NCBI RefSeq assembly: GCF_020829445.1
Contig: NZ_JAIVFV010000004.1
Location: 1 to 64,000 of the forward strand
Length of the DNA stretch: 64,000 nucleotides
Direction: 5' to 3'
Source: Nostoc sp. CHAB 5836
Lineage (GTDB): Bacteria > Cyanobacteriota > Cyanobacteriia > Cyanobacteriales > Nostocaceae
Under the pieces are notes generated by a model that was not told where the DNA came from, searched no databases, and saw nothing but the letters and a program-made list of their open reading frames with translations. Positions within the stretch are counted from its first letter, which is position 1, and each line of letters starts with the position of its first letter. Made by a program: the position numbers and the translations under genes. This document shows, piece by piece, positions 48,278 to 56,401 of the stretch.

Positions 48278-50269
48278 TTACTTGCTTGCTTGTTCCGTCA
48301 GCTTCGTAAGTACCTCATTCGATCGCTCGACGAAGGATTTCATTCCCTCAGCGTCAAATCCTTTCTGAGACATCAGTGCTAAATCGTAAACGTGTTGGCA
48401 AATCAAGTTCACTAACTGATCTGTAGACGATTGACCATCACCTTGAATGATACTGCCTTGGTTCAGATTTGCCAGATTTTGAATCAACGGATGAGCAGTA
48501 TTCACCAGCAAAATGTGGTCTTCGGGAAACTCTGCTGTCTGCTGCTGCATCATGGCGCTCATTTCTCGGACGCGGCGGAGAATCTCTGGTAAAAGCACGA
48601 TCGCCGGTGGTGTGCCTTGAGGATCATCTGATTTCAAAGCTTCGGTACGGATGTTGAGTTTGGGTTTGTTGAGGGATTTCTCAAATAACTCTTTGATCGT
48701 CTCACTCCGGGTTTTGTTCGTTTTGGGATCAACAATTTCCGTAGCTTTGTCTTGTTCGAGCAGGCTATTATCTAAATCTGAGTCTACCCGCGTAAATTTG
48801 ACATCCTGATATTCCCGCTCTAGGAAGTTGATAAAGTGGGTGTCGATGAAGGAGTCCATAAACAGGACTTCTAAGCCTTGATTTTTGTGCAGTTCTATGT
48901 AAGTAGCTTGGGTTGCTTCATCGGTGCTGTAGAAAACCCGGTTTTGGTGTTGTTCTTTGTTACGCTCTAGATACTCTTTCAGCGTAGTATAGGGAGCGCT
49001 AGGTGCTGAGTTTTCAAGACTGGGTGAGGGAGGAGTGACATCTTGCCAAGCATCCCCGTCTGAAGACTGGACTTCAACCACTGGAGTTTCAGCCACAGGT
49101 TTTTCTGTCAGCTTGGCGGTGGTGCGGAAGACGATGATATCTTCAATTTGTTTTTTGAATTTATCGTCGTTAAGAACGCCGAATTTGACAAAAGTGCCGA
49201 GGTCTTTCCAAGCACTAATGTATTGTTCTCGGTTGTCGCGGAAAAGTTCTTTGAGGCGATCGCCTACTTTTTTGGCAATGTAGTCACCAATTCGCTTCAC
49301 GGTGCGATCGCCTTGCAAAGCACTGCGCGATACGTTCAGGGGAATATCCGTACTATCAATCACACCCCGCATCGGCATCAGAAATTGCGGGATAATTTCT
49401 TCGCAGTTGTCGCTAACAAAAACTTGATTGCAAAATAGCTTGATCTGCCCTTTCGTTACATCTACATCCGGTCTCATTTTCGGGAAATACAAAATCCCGT
49501 TGATGATAAAGGGGTAGTCTGTATTTAAATGTACCCATAACAGAGGTTCTTCCTGAAAAGGATACAGGTAGCGGTAAAACTCTAAATAATCTTCTTGACT
49601 CAGATTACTTGGGGACTCTCTCCACGGTGCTTTTTGCTTATTTACTACTTCGCCATCGAGTTTAATTGGTACTGGCAAGAAGTCGCAGTAGGTCTTGACA
49701 AGATTCTTAATTCGTGCTGATTCGAGAAATTCTTCTTCCTCTCCTTGCAAGCTGAGAGTAATAGTAGTGCCACGAGTTGTCCGAGACGAGTCATCTAGGG
49801 TGAAAGCTGGGGAACCATCGCAAGTCCAGTGAACCGCCTGCGCTCCTTCTTGATAGGAAAGGGTATCAATTTCTACCTTTTGCGCCACCATGAAGGAAGA
49901 GTAAAAACCAAGACCGAAGTGGCCGATGATCGGTTGATCTGATTTGCCTTCATACTTATGGATAAATTCTTCAGCACTAGAGAAGGCAACCTGATTGATA
50001 TATTTCTTAACTTCATCTGCGGTCATCCCGATACCATTATCGGAGATGGATAGGGTTTTGTGATCTTTGTCAATGGCAATTTCAATTTCTGGTTCGCCGA
50101 TATCTCCAGCATAATCTCCAGCGCGGGATACCATTTTCAGCTTTTGGATAGCATCTACAGCGTTGGATACCAGTTCTCGTAAGAAGATTTGGTGATCTGA
50201 GTAAAGCGACTTTTTAATGATCGGGAAAATATTCTCAGTATGAATACTGATAGTACCTTGTTCCAGCAT
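48278..50269 (-). CDS. htpG: Molecular chaperone HtpG (Hsp90)
   Basis: 663 residues. The GHKL ATPase domain is clear: FLRELVSNAVDAIQKL (ATP-binding Asn/Asp helix), SISDNGIGMT and GHFGLGFYSSFMV. Middle and C-terminal domains follow. A variable Ser/Pro/Asp-rich linker lies at about residues 395-420. Cyanobacterial HtpG assists phycobilisome and other folding under heat stress. Confidence 0.96.
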   Translation of the reverse strand: MLEQGTISIHTENIFPIIKKSLYSDHQIFLRELVSNAVDAIQKLKMVSRAGDYAGDIGEPEIEIAIDKDHKTLSISDNGIGMTADEVKKYINQVAFSSAEEFIHKYEGKSDQPIIGHFGLGFYSSFMVAQKVEIDTLSYQEGAQAVHWTCDGSPAFTLDDSSRTTRGTTITLSLQGEEEEFLESARIKNLVKTYCDFLPVPIKLDGEVVNKQKAPWRESPSNLSQEDYLEFYRYLYPFQEEPLLWVHLNTDYPFIINGILYFPKMRPDVDVTKGQIKLFCNQVFVSDNCEEIIPQFLMPMRGVIDSTDIPLNVSRSALQGDRTVKRIGDYIAKKVGDRLKELFRDNREQYISAWKDLGTFVKFGVLNDDKFKKQIEDIIVFRTTAKLTEKPVAETPVVEVQSSDGDAWQDVTPPSPSLENSAPSAPYTTLKEYLERNKEQHQNRVFYSTDEATQATYIELHKNQGLEVLFMDSFIDTHFINFLEREYQDVKFTRVDSDLDNSLLEQDKATEIVDPKTNKTRSETIKELFEKSLNKPKLNIRTEALKSDDPQGTPPAIVLLPEILRRVREMSAMMQQQTAEFPEDHILLVNTAHPLIQNLANLNQGSIIQGDGQSSTDQLVNLICQHVYDLALMSQKGFDAEGMKSFVERSNEVLTKLTEQASK

Positions 50270-50322
50270 AATTGGTAATTTTCGATGTTAGTATCTGAAA
50301 TGATGATAGTGGCTAATACAAC

Positions 50323-50476
50323 TTATAGCGGTTCTCAGTTGAGTCCAATATAGACCTAACCCCCAGCCCCTTCCCTTATAGGGAAGGGGAGTAAGATTCA
50401 AAGCCTCTCTCCTTTTGGGAGGGAGGAATGGAAGCGAGATCAAACTATATTGCATACAAATGAAAAGTGCTATAGA
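50323..50476. repeat. CTATAGC-family palindromic element, reverse copy
   Basis: A near-exact inverse of 22271-22422. It begins TTATAGCGGTTCTCAG and ends AAAAGTGCTATAG. The rest of 50270-50766 has no gene. Confidence 0.8.
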
Positions 50477-50692
50477 CCTCTTTTTTCCAGGATAAACCCC
50501 TGGAGAATAGACAACGGCATGATACCAATTAGGATTTTAAAAGCATAACTTAGGCGATCGCTCGTTTTTTGAGGATTGTTTGCCCCCATTTTCTGATTCG
50601 GATTTCCCTACTCCCTCATCTTTCCAGTGCAGAGGAGATTAATCGCGTCTCTCCCGATATATCTACTACCTTAGTTGAGACTGCTGTCTAAA

Positions 50693-50779
50693 AGACATCT
50701 GGTGAGAATGTAGAGACGTAGCAGTGCTACGTCAAGACAAGGGTTCTGGGTAACGCATATTTAATTTCACCAGATGTCT
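50693..50779. mobile_element. MITE copy, AAA flanks; supplies a stop codon
   Basis: 87 bp, arms AGACATCTGGTGAGAAT / ATTTCACCAGATGTCT, flanked on both sides by AAA. The arm encodes the last residues and TGA stop of the methyltransferase. Confidence 0.85.
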
Positions 50780-51426
50780 AAAGTATTCCTGGAATTATTC
50801 TCTAACACCAAAAAATAGTGGTATGGATAAGTAGGATCGATAAATTCTTGCTTGAGAGTTAACCCAGCTTTGGCAACAGAGTTTAAAATCCGCTTTTTGG
50901 GATATCCTTTCAAACCCATTTCCCAGTAGTGTTCGTCACAGACTGGCTTTGTACTCCAGAATTTGGGCAAATTGAGTAATAAATGCCTTGGTCTACCGGA
51001 GAAAGAGGTTTTGATTTGAAATGCAAGGTATTGGGTGCAATAGGGAATCGAAATCACCAAAAATTTCTTGGTTGCTTCGGCAAGTTTTTTCAGTGCTTCT
51101 TCTGACTGTTCATAAGGGAAGTGTTCCAGCACTTGAAACAAGACAATCGCATCAAATTTATCTTTCGGTAACGAAAAATCTGTTGTCAAATCTAAAATCA
51201 TTTCTGGCTTGAGATTGGGGTCAACATCAGCAGTAGTGACGTTGTATCCATTATTCTTCAAGATGTCTGTTAACAGAGAATTAAAAATCCCAATTTCCAG
51301 AACGTTTTTTACCTGATTACCCAGTGAAAAAATTAGACGCAACTGGTGATGGTAACTGATCAGGCGATTTTTTGATAAATATTCTGAATTCCTGATATCT
51401 AAGGAGGTGATGAGTTGCATAAACAA
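50767..51426 (-). CDS. Class I SAM-dependent methyltransferase
   Basis: 219 residues. Motif I is NVLEIGIFNSLLTDIL with a Gly-poor loop; YNVTTADVDPNLKPEMILDL supplies the acidic SAM-ribose residue, and FDAIVLFQVLEHFPYEQSEEAL is motif IV. The fold is that of small-molecule or lipid methyltransferases. The substrate is unknown. The last residues (LDIW) and the TGA are encoded by the inserted MITE arm, so the native C-terminus was probably different. Confidence 0.75.
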   Translation of the reverse strand: MFMQLITSLDIRNSEYLSKNRLISYHHQLRLIFSLGNQVKNVLEIGIFNSLLTDILKNNGYNVTTADVDPNLKPEMILDLTTDFSLPKDKFDAIVLFQVLEHFPYEQSEEALKKLAEATKKFLVISIPYCTQYLAFQIKTSFSGRPRHLLLNLPKFWSTKPVCDEHYWEMGLKGYPKKRILNSVAKAGLTLKQEFIDPTYPYHYFLVLENNSRNTLDIW

Positions 51427-52095
51427 TGCCTACCTAAGCTGATAGATTAACAAATTTGATGGGTATACAACTATAGGATTCCCGGAAAAATCGTGAAAGT
51501 AACAGCATCTTGACCCGGCGATTAGAAGCCGTAATGCCAAAGCGCCCCTTCCTAACTATCTTTCAATAGTGTCAGGACTTACGCAACTGGCATAAAGCGC
51601 GGGCTGGCGGGTAGTCGCCTGAGTTTTACAGAAATATAGCGTAGACGCACAGTGGCTTGTCGTCAGACATCGCTCGGTATTGAACCAGAAGCCTAATATT
51701 TAACTGTAGGTTACAGGTAGACTGTGCAAGCACCTTGTCGTTAGACATCGCCGTGACTTAACCAGAAGCGATACCTACGGTAAGCTACGCTAACCCGCCA
51801 ATTTTGGATTTGCCTGGGGAAGGTAAACAAGTAATAGACTAGGTACGTAGAAGCGCGAAATTTCGCGCCTCAATGATTTTGTAAGATAGTAGGATAGGAC
51901 TTACGCAAAAACCCTCTCAAACTCTGATTCCTCTGTGGCCTCTGCGTCCTCTGTGGTTCGTTTTCCGTTGCCTTTGCCTAAGTCCTATAGGATTGAAATA
52001 CACCAGTTAAAAAGCCCCATTTGCTGATGTAGTAACACCAAGCATCACTAATAACTGAGTGAACAAACAAGTGTTAATACTAAGGAGTAAGCGCT
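51427..52095. other. Repeat-rich gap before the DUF262 operon
   Basis: 51571-51600 and 51894-51989 hold AGGACTTACGCA-type repeats. 51640-51800 has two tracts with CTTGTCGTYAGACATCGC. No gene is supported. It separates the methyltransferase (minus strand) from the plus-strand operon that follows. Confidence 0.5.
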
Positions 52096-53214
52096 GTGAT
52101 GAATTTGGATAACTACAATGCAGAATTAGCTGATGAAGAAATTTTAGAAGAACAAGAACAAGAGGAAAAAGTTACTTTTCAGTATGACCCTGATCAAATT
52201 AACATTGTAACTAGGGAACCAACAATAGAGTTATTGCTTAAAAGAATCAATGAAGAAGCCCTTGATTTAGCACCTGATTTCCAACGTCATGCGGATATAT
52301 GGAAAGAAGATGCCCAAAGCAGGCTTATAGAATCTATTATTATCCGCATCCCCATACCAGCATTTTATATAGATGCGACTAATGAAGATAAATGGTTAGT
52401 AGTCGATGGACTACAGCGTCTATTTGCACTAAAGCGCTTTATTCTCGACAAAAAACTCAAACTATCTGGATTAGAATATCTGACAAATCTGGAAGGTAAA
52501 ACCTACGATCAAATTGATCGCAGATACCAACGCCGCCTTGAAGAAACTCAACTAACAGTATATTTAATCGAAAAAGGTACACCTCCAGAAATTAAATATA
52601 ATATTTTTAAACGTATTAATACAGGAGGGCTTGCTTTATCTCCTCAAGAATTACGCCATGCTCTTAATCCTGGTAAGGGAACAAACTTTTTAACTAAACT
52701 TGCTGCATATCCAAAATTTAAACAGGTAGTTAAACTTGGAAATGACCGGATAATGCGTATGGATGATCGGGAATTTATACTAGGTTTCTTAGCCTTTACG
52801 TTGACCCCTTATAAAGATTATGCCGACAACAGAGATACTTTTTTAACTAAAGCACTATCTAAAACAAATAAACTCTCTGAAGCTGAGTTATCTAACATTG
52901 AAAATAATTTTCAAAGAACAATTATAGCTACCTGGAACATCTTTGGCAAAGATGCGTTTCGGAAAATATCTAATTCTCAGAAAAGACAGTTTCCTATAAA
53001 TAAAGCTCTATTTGAATCTTGGTCAGTACTTCTGAGTAAATTGAGTGACGATCAAATACAAATTTTAATAGATAGAAAACACAAATTGATTGATATATTC
53101 AAGACATATATAGACAATGATAAAGATTTTTTAGAATCTATATCTCAGGCTGCCGAGAAAGTACAGTATAGATTTAGTACTATAGAAAAAATAATTCAGG
53201 AAGTACTTCTATGA
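52096..53214 (+). CDS. DUF262 (GmrSD N-terminal type) protein
   Basis: 372 residues. An acidic N-terminus (AELADEEILEEQEQEE) precedes the DUF262 core: DLAPDFQRHADIW, RLIESIIIRIPIPAFYID and VVDGLQRLFAL (the DGQQR-like nucleotide/DNA motif, here DGLQR), then NIFKRINTGGLALSPQELRHAL. DUF262 is the ParB-like part of GmrSD-type modification-dependent restriction. The usual DUF1524 (HNH) partner is absent. It overlaps the next gene by four bases (ATGA). The gene is AT-richer than its neighbours, which fits acquisition. Confidence 0.85.
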   Translation: MMNLDNYNAELADEEILEEQEQEEKVTFQYDPDQINIVTREPTIELLLKRINEEALDLAPDFQRHADIWKEDAQSRLIESIIIRIPIPAFYIDATNEDKWLVVDGLQRLFALKRFILDKKLKLSGLEYLTNLEGKTYDQIDRRYQRRLEETQLTVYLIEKGTPPEIKYNIFKRINTGGLALSPQELRHALNPGKGTNFLTKLAAYPKFKQVVKLGNDRIMRMDDREFILGFLAFTLTPYKDYADNRDTFLTKALSKTNKLSEAELSNIENNFQRTIIATWNIFGKDAFRKISNSQKRQFPINKALFESWSVLLSKLSDDQIQILIDRKHKLIDIFKTYIDNDKDFLESISQAAEKVQYRFSTIEKIIQEVLL

Positions 53215-54371
53215 TTGATTCCCTGACACTCACAAATTTTAAGCCTTTTCAAAATCAACCTCTTACATTTAGACCACTGACATTTTTATCTGGACTTAAC
53301 AGTACTGGTAAGTCTTCTGTTTTACAAGCATTATTATTATTAAGGCAATCTTATCAAAAAGGTTTATTGTCAGAAAAAGGCTTAGTACTCAATGGAGATT
53401 TGATTAATATTGGTACAGCTAAAGATGCAATTTTTGAAGGTGCATCTAAACAAGAAAAACTAGTATTTGAAATAGGTTGGAAAAATGGCACTAAAAGTAT
53501 ATGGAAATTTAAAAATGAAGATGAAGATATAGGGGCTAATTTTTTATACCTTACTTCAGAAGATGTAGATTCTCAAGTATATCAATCATCCAATCTTTTT
53601 AATCAAAATTTTCATTACATTGAGGCAGAGCGTATAGGGCCAAGAGCATTTAATCAAATGTCATATGACAAAGTTCAATTACTCGGAACACTGGGCGCTA
53701 GATGTGAATATACATTATATTTCCTTTCAGTCAATGAGAAGAGAATTATTGCTAATGAAAAATTGAGTCATCCTAATGTAAAAAGTTCACAGCCACAATA
53801 CGACGATCCAGAGGAAAAATCACTAGCTTTAATAGATCAAGTAGAAGCATGGATGGGAGAAATTAGCCCAGGTACACGTATAAGGATAAAATCAAATCCA
53901 GATATGGATTTGATAAATTTACAATGCGGGTATGGAGATAGCAATCCTTATCGTGCAACTAATGTTGGCTTCGGAATTACCTACAGTTTACCAATCATAG
54001 TAGCTGTACTCGCCTCAGAACCTGATACACTAATTCTAGTTGAAAACCCAGAGGCTCATCTTCATCCTAGAGGGCAGACAAAAATGGGTGAATTGTTAGC
54101 ACTGGCTGCTAGTTGTGGTGTTCAAGTGGTGATAGAAACTCATAGCGATCATGTTTTAAACGGAATTCGGCTTGCAGTTCATAGCGGAAAACTTGAGCCA
54201 GAAGATGTCCAGTTACACTATTTCCAGCGCCAAGAAAAACAAGGACAAGCATTTACTCATGTAGTTTCACCACGCATTGATAGGAATGGCAGAATTGATC
54301 GATGGCCAGATGGATTCTTTGATGAGTGGGAAAAGAATTTAATCACCTTACTAAAACCAAGGGATGTTTAA
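53211..54371 (+). CDS. DUF3696-type AAA ATPase
   Basis: 386 residues. Walker A is GLNSTGKSS (about residues 28-36). NPEAHLHPRGQ carries the signature after Walker B (LILVE), and THSDHVLNGIRLAVH is the switch region. The SMC/ABC-like head with HPxGQ is typical of DUF3696 and OLD-like ATPases in defence clusters. It could be the energy-driven sensor of this operon; that is an inference. It overlaps DUF262 by 4 bases and is 3 bases before the third gene. Confidence 0.88.
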   Translation: MIDSLTLTNFKPFQNQPLTFRPLTFLSGLNSTGKSSVLQALLLLRQSYQKGLLSEKGLVLNGDLINIGTAKDAIFEGASKQEKLVFEIGWKNGTKSIWKFKNEDEDIGANFLYLTSEDVDSQVYQSSNLFNQNFHYIEAERIGPRAFNQMSYDKVQLLGTLGARCEYTLYFLSVNEKRIIANEKLSHPNVKSSQPQYDDPEEKSLALIDQVEAWMGEISPGTRIRIKSNPDMDLINLQCGYGDSNPYRATNVGFGITYSLPIIVAVLASEPDTLILVENPEAHLHPRGQTKMGELLALAASCGVQVVIETHSDHVLNGIRLAVHSGKLEPEDVQLHYFQRQEKQGQAFTHVVSPRIDRNGRIDRWPDGFFDEWEKNLITLLKPRDV

Positions 54372-54374
54372 CAC

Positions 54375-55316
54375 ATGGACTTGGAGATGGTGTTTAATGA
54401 TCTGTCCATGCGAATTCCTGCTGATAATATTCAAACAGCTAAACAAAGGATGTTAGACCTGATTGCTACAGCAAGAGAAGCTGCGGAAAGAGGTGTAAAG
54501 CCAATAATTCGCACGCATAGTGAGTTTTATGCTGGTGTCCTAGCGAATAATTATTCTTTATCTAATTGGCTTGTAGATCCAAATATAGATAGAGATGACA
54601 TACGATTTATTCTCACAGCAGCAAGGACTCCTTTTCTAGCAGATATTCAGAACTCTGAGATTGAAAATAGAAATATACTATCTGACTTTTGCTGTGAGGG
54701 AGAAACTAGTGCCGGTCTTGGCATTGCTTATCTGCTTGAATCTCTTGCTTTAAGCATCAGATCAGAATCGAAATGGAAATCTAATAGTATTGTTCTGGAA
54801 GTTAGTTGGTTAGAAGACAGTGAAAACTTGAATTCGGATACAGTAGCAGTTGTTCACGCCAGTAGCAAAGAGCATGTACAAGAACATATTGCTTGGATAC
54901 AGGAACGTCTGAGAACAGGAGTTCGTGACGGACTAGATTTGTGGAATCGCAGAGAAGATTTATTTCCATCCCTGCTCTTTTGTGAAAGTGTTAATCAACA
55001 GATACAAAATCTTGGTAATGGTGATCCAATGCTAAGACAGGTTGTTAGAAAGTTGTTTGAACTAAAAAACTACTGTAAAACTTGGACAGATGGAGCTTTT
55101 AATTTAGATCTTATTCCTAGCAAAGCGACTCCAGAAAGTGACTCTAGACTTCAAAAATTAAAGCCGAAACTAACCTTTAAGTGTCCTGATAATGTGCATC
55201 GTATCTTTAGTTTGCACCTAAGAATGACTGGTGCAGGGCCTTGGCGGCTTCATTTTTCTGAAGAATTAGGGCCAGCTAAAATTCTCATTGGGTACATTGG
55301 GTCAAAAATCCGATAA
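54375..55316 (+). CDS. Unknown third gene of the DUF262-DUF3696 operon
   Basis: 313 residues, not recognised. The N-terminal half is helical with a conserved-looking RTHSEFYAGVLANNYSLSNWL segment, and a central DFCCEGETSAGLGIAYLLESLALS. The C-terminal end (FSLHLRMTGAGPWRLHFSEELG, then ILIGYIGSKI) is an RxHF...IGYIG pattern. I recall similar C-termini in unnamed defence-linked proteins but cannot name a family. It begins three bases after the ATPase stop, so all three genes are one operon. Confidence 0.75.
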   Translation: MDLEMVFNDLSMRIPADNIQTAKQRMLDLIATAREAAERGVKPIIRTHSEFYAGVLANNYSLSNWLVDPNIDRDDIRFILTAARTPFLADIQNSEIENRNILSDFCCEGETSAGLGIAYLLESLALSIRSESKWKSNSIVLEVSWLEDSENLNSDTVAVVHASSKEHVQEHIAWIQERLRTGVRDGLDLWNRREDLFPSLLFCESVNQQIQNLGNGDPMLRQVVRKLFELKNYCKTWTDGAFNLDLIPSKATPESDSRLQKLKPKLTFKCPDNVHRIFSLHLRMTGAGPWRLHFSEELGPAKILIGYIGSKIR

Positions 55317-55395
55317 TTTCAAAGCTAATTAGAAAAAGCGATCGTCTACACTTGCTAAACTAAAAAACAACCCTTACTCCTGCAAAGGTAACCTT

Positions 55396-56118
55396 ATGAC
55401 CTCTGCAACCGACCTATCCACTGACCTCACCCCGTTTCCAGACCATACACAACTTCCTGAGTCTGATGGTACATTCGTGAAAAACTTTCAGGAACATCCC
55501 CAAAGCATTCTCCTAACCGACTCGATTAAACCCATATTGCAAAAACGTCATCCTGATGGGCAATACTGTATTGGTCAAGATAGCGGTATCTACTGGCGGA
55601 TGACTGACCCGCCAGAAAAAGGCGCCGCAGCTCCCGACTGGTTTTATGTAGGGAATGTACCACCTACTCTCGATGGACAAACGCGGAGGTCTTATGTACT
55701 ATGGCGAGAGTTTATTGCCCCATTGATTGTATTGGAATTTGTGTCTGGTAATGGTAGTGAAGAGCGAGATAAAACTCCGTGGAAGGGAAAATTTTGGATT
55801 TATGAGCAAGTGATTCGTCCTCCCTTCTACGGCATTTATGAAGTGAATAAAGCCAGTGTGGAAGTTTATGAATTAATTGGTGGACAATATCAGTTATTAA
55901 CCGCAAATGAACGTGGACATTATCCCATACATCCTTTAGGAGTTGAGTTAGGTCTCTGGCAAGGACAATATTACAATATGGAATTGCCTTGGCTACGCTG
56001 GTGGGATTTGCAGGGTAATTTGTTGTTGACTGGTGAAGAAAGAGCCGAACAGGCTAGCCAAAGAGCCGATCGCTTAACTGCTCAATTGCGATCGCTCGGT
56101 ATTGAACCAGAAGCCTAG
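55396..56118 (+). CDS. Uma2-family (DUF820) putative endonuclease
   Basis: 240 residues. The PD-(D/E)xK-like pair is visible at AAPDWFYVG and LIVLEFVSGNG. VNKASVEVYELIGGQYQLL and MELPWLRWWDLQGNLLLTGEERAEQASQRADRLTAQLRSLGIEP close it. It starts 80 bases after the operon, on the same strand. Same family as the gene at 3027, but with a different short tail. Confidence 0.85.
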   Translation: MTSATDLSTDLTPFPDHTQLPESDGTFVKNFQEHPQSILLTDSIKPILQKRHPDGQYCIGQDSGIYWRMTDPPEKGAAAPDWFYVGNVPPTLDGQTRRSYVLWREFIAPLIVLEFVSGNGSEERDKTPWKGKFWIYEQVIRPPFYGIYEVNKASVEVYELIGGQYQLLTANERGHYPIHPLGVELGLWQGQYYNMELPWLRWWDLQGNLLLTGEERAEQASQRADRLTAQLRSLGIEPEA

Positions 56119-56204
56119 GATCTCATTAAAATATGCTTAATAATTAAGCATATTTTCGTAAGTAGCGATCGCTTATACTCCTAACAGCAGGTTTTGCCCT
56201 CAGC

Positions 56205-56339
56205 AAGTCGGCAAGAATAAACCAAACTATATTAAGAAACGTAAATACACCTTAAGCCCTTATAAATGATAAAGGATAAATGACAAATGACAGCCTTAGC
56301 CAGTTAGCTTTATTTGCGTCGCTCTACTTACAAGCGATC
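56205..56339. repeat. AAGTAGGTCGGCGC-family element, reverse
   Basis: Ends AAGTCGGCAAGAATAAA and TTTGCGTCGCTCTACTTA, core AAACGTAAATACACC and GACAGCCTTAGCC. It sits between Uma2 and the NACHT gene. Confidence 0.7.
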
Positions 56340-56401
56340 AATGGTACGAGACCTACAAGACCAGAACACGCTTTTGAACCTTGAGGGCTTTTGGAAAATC
56401 T

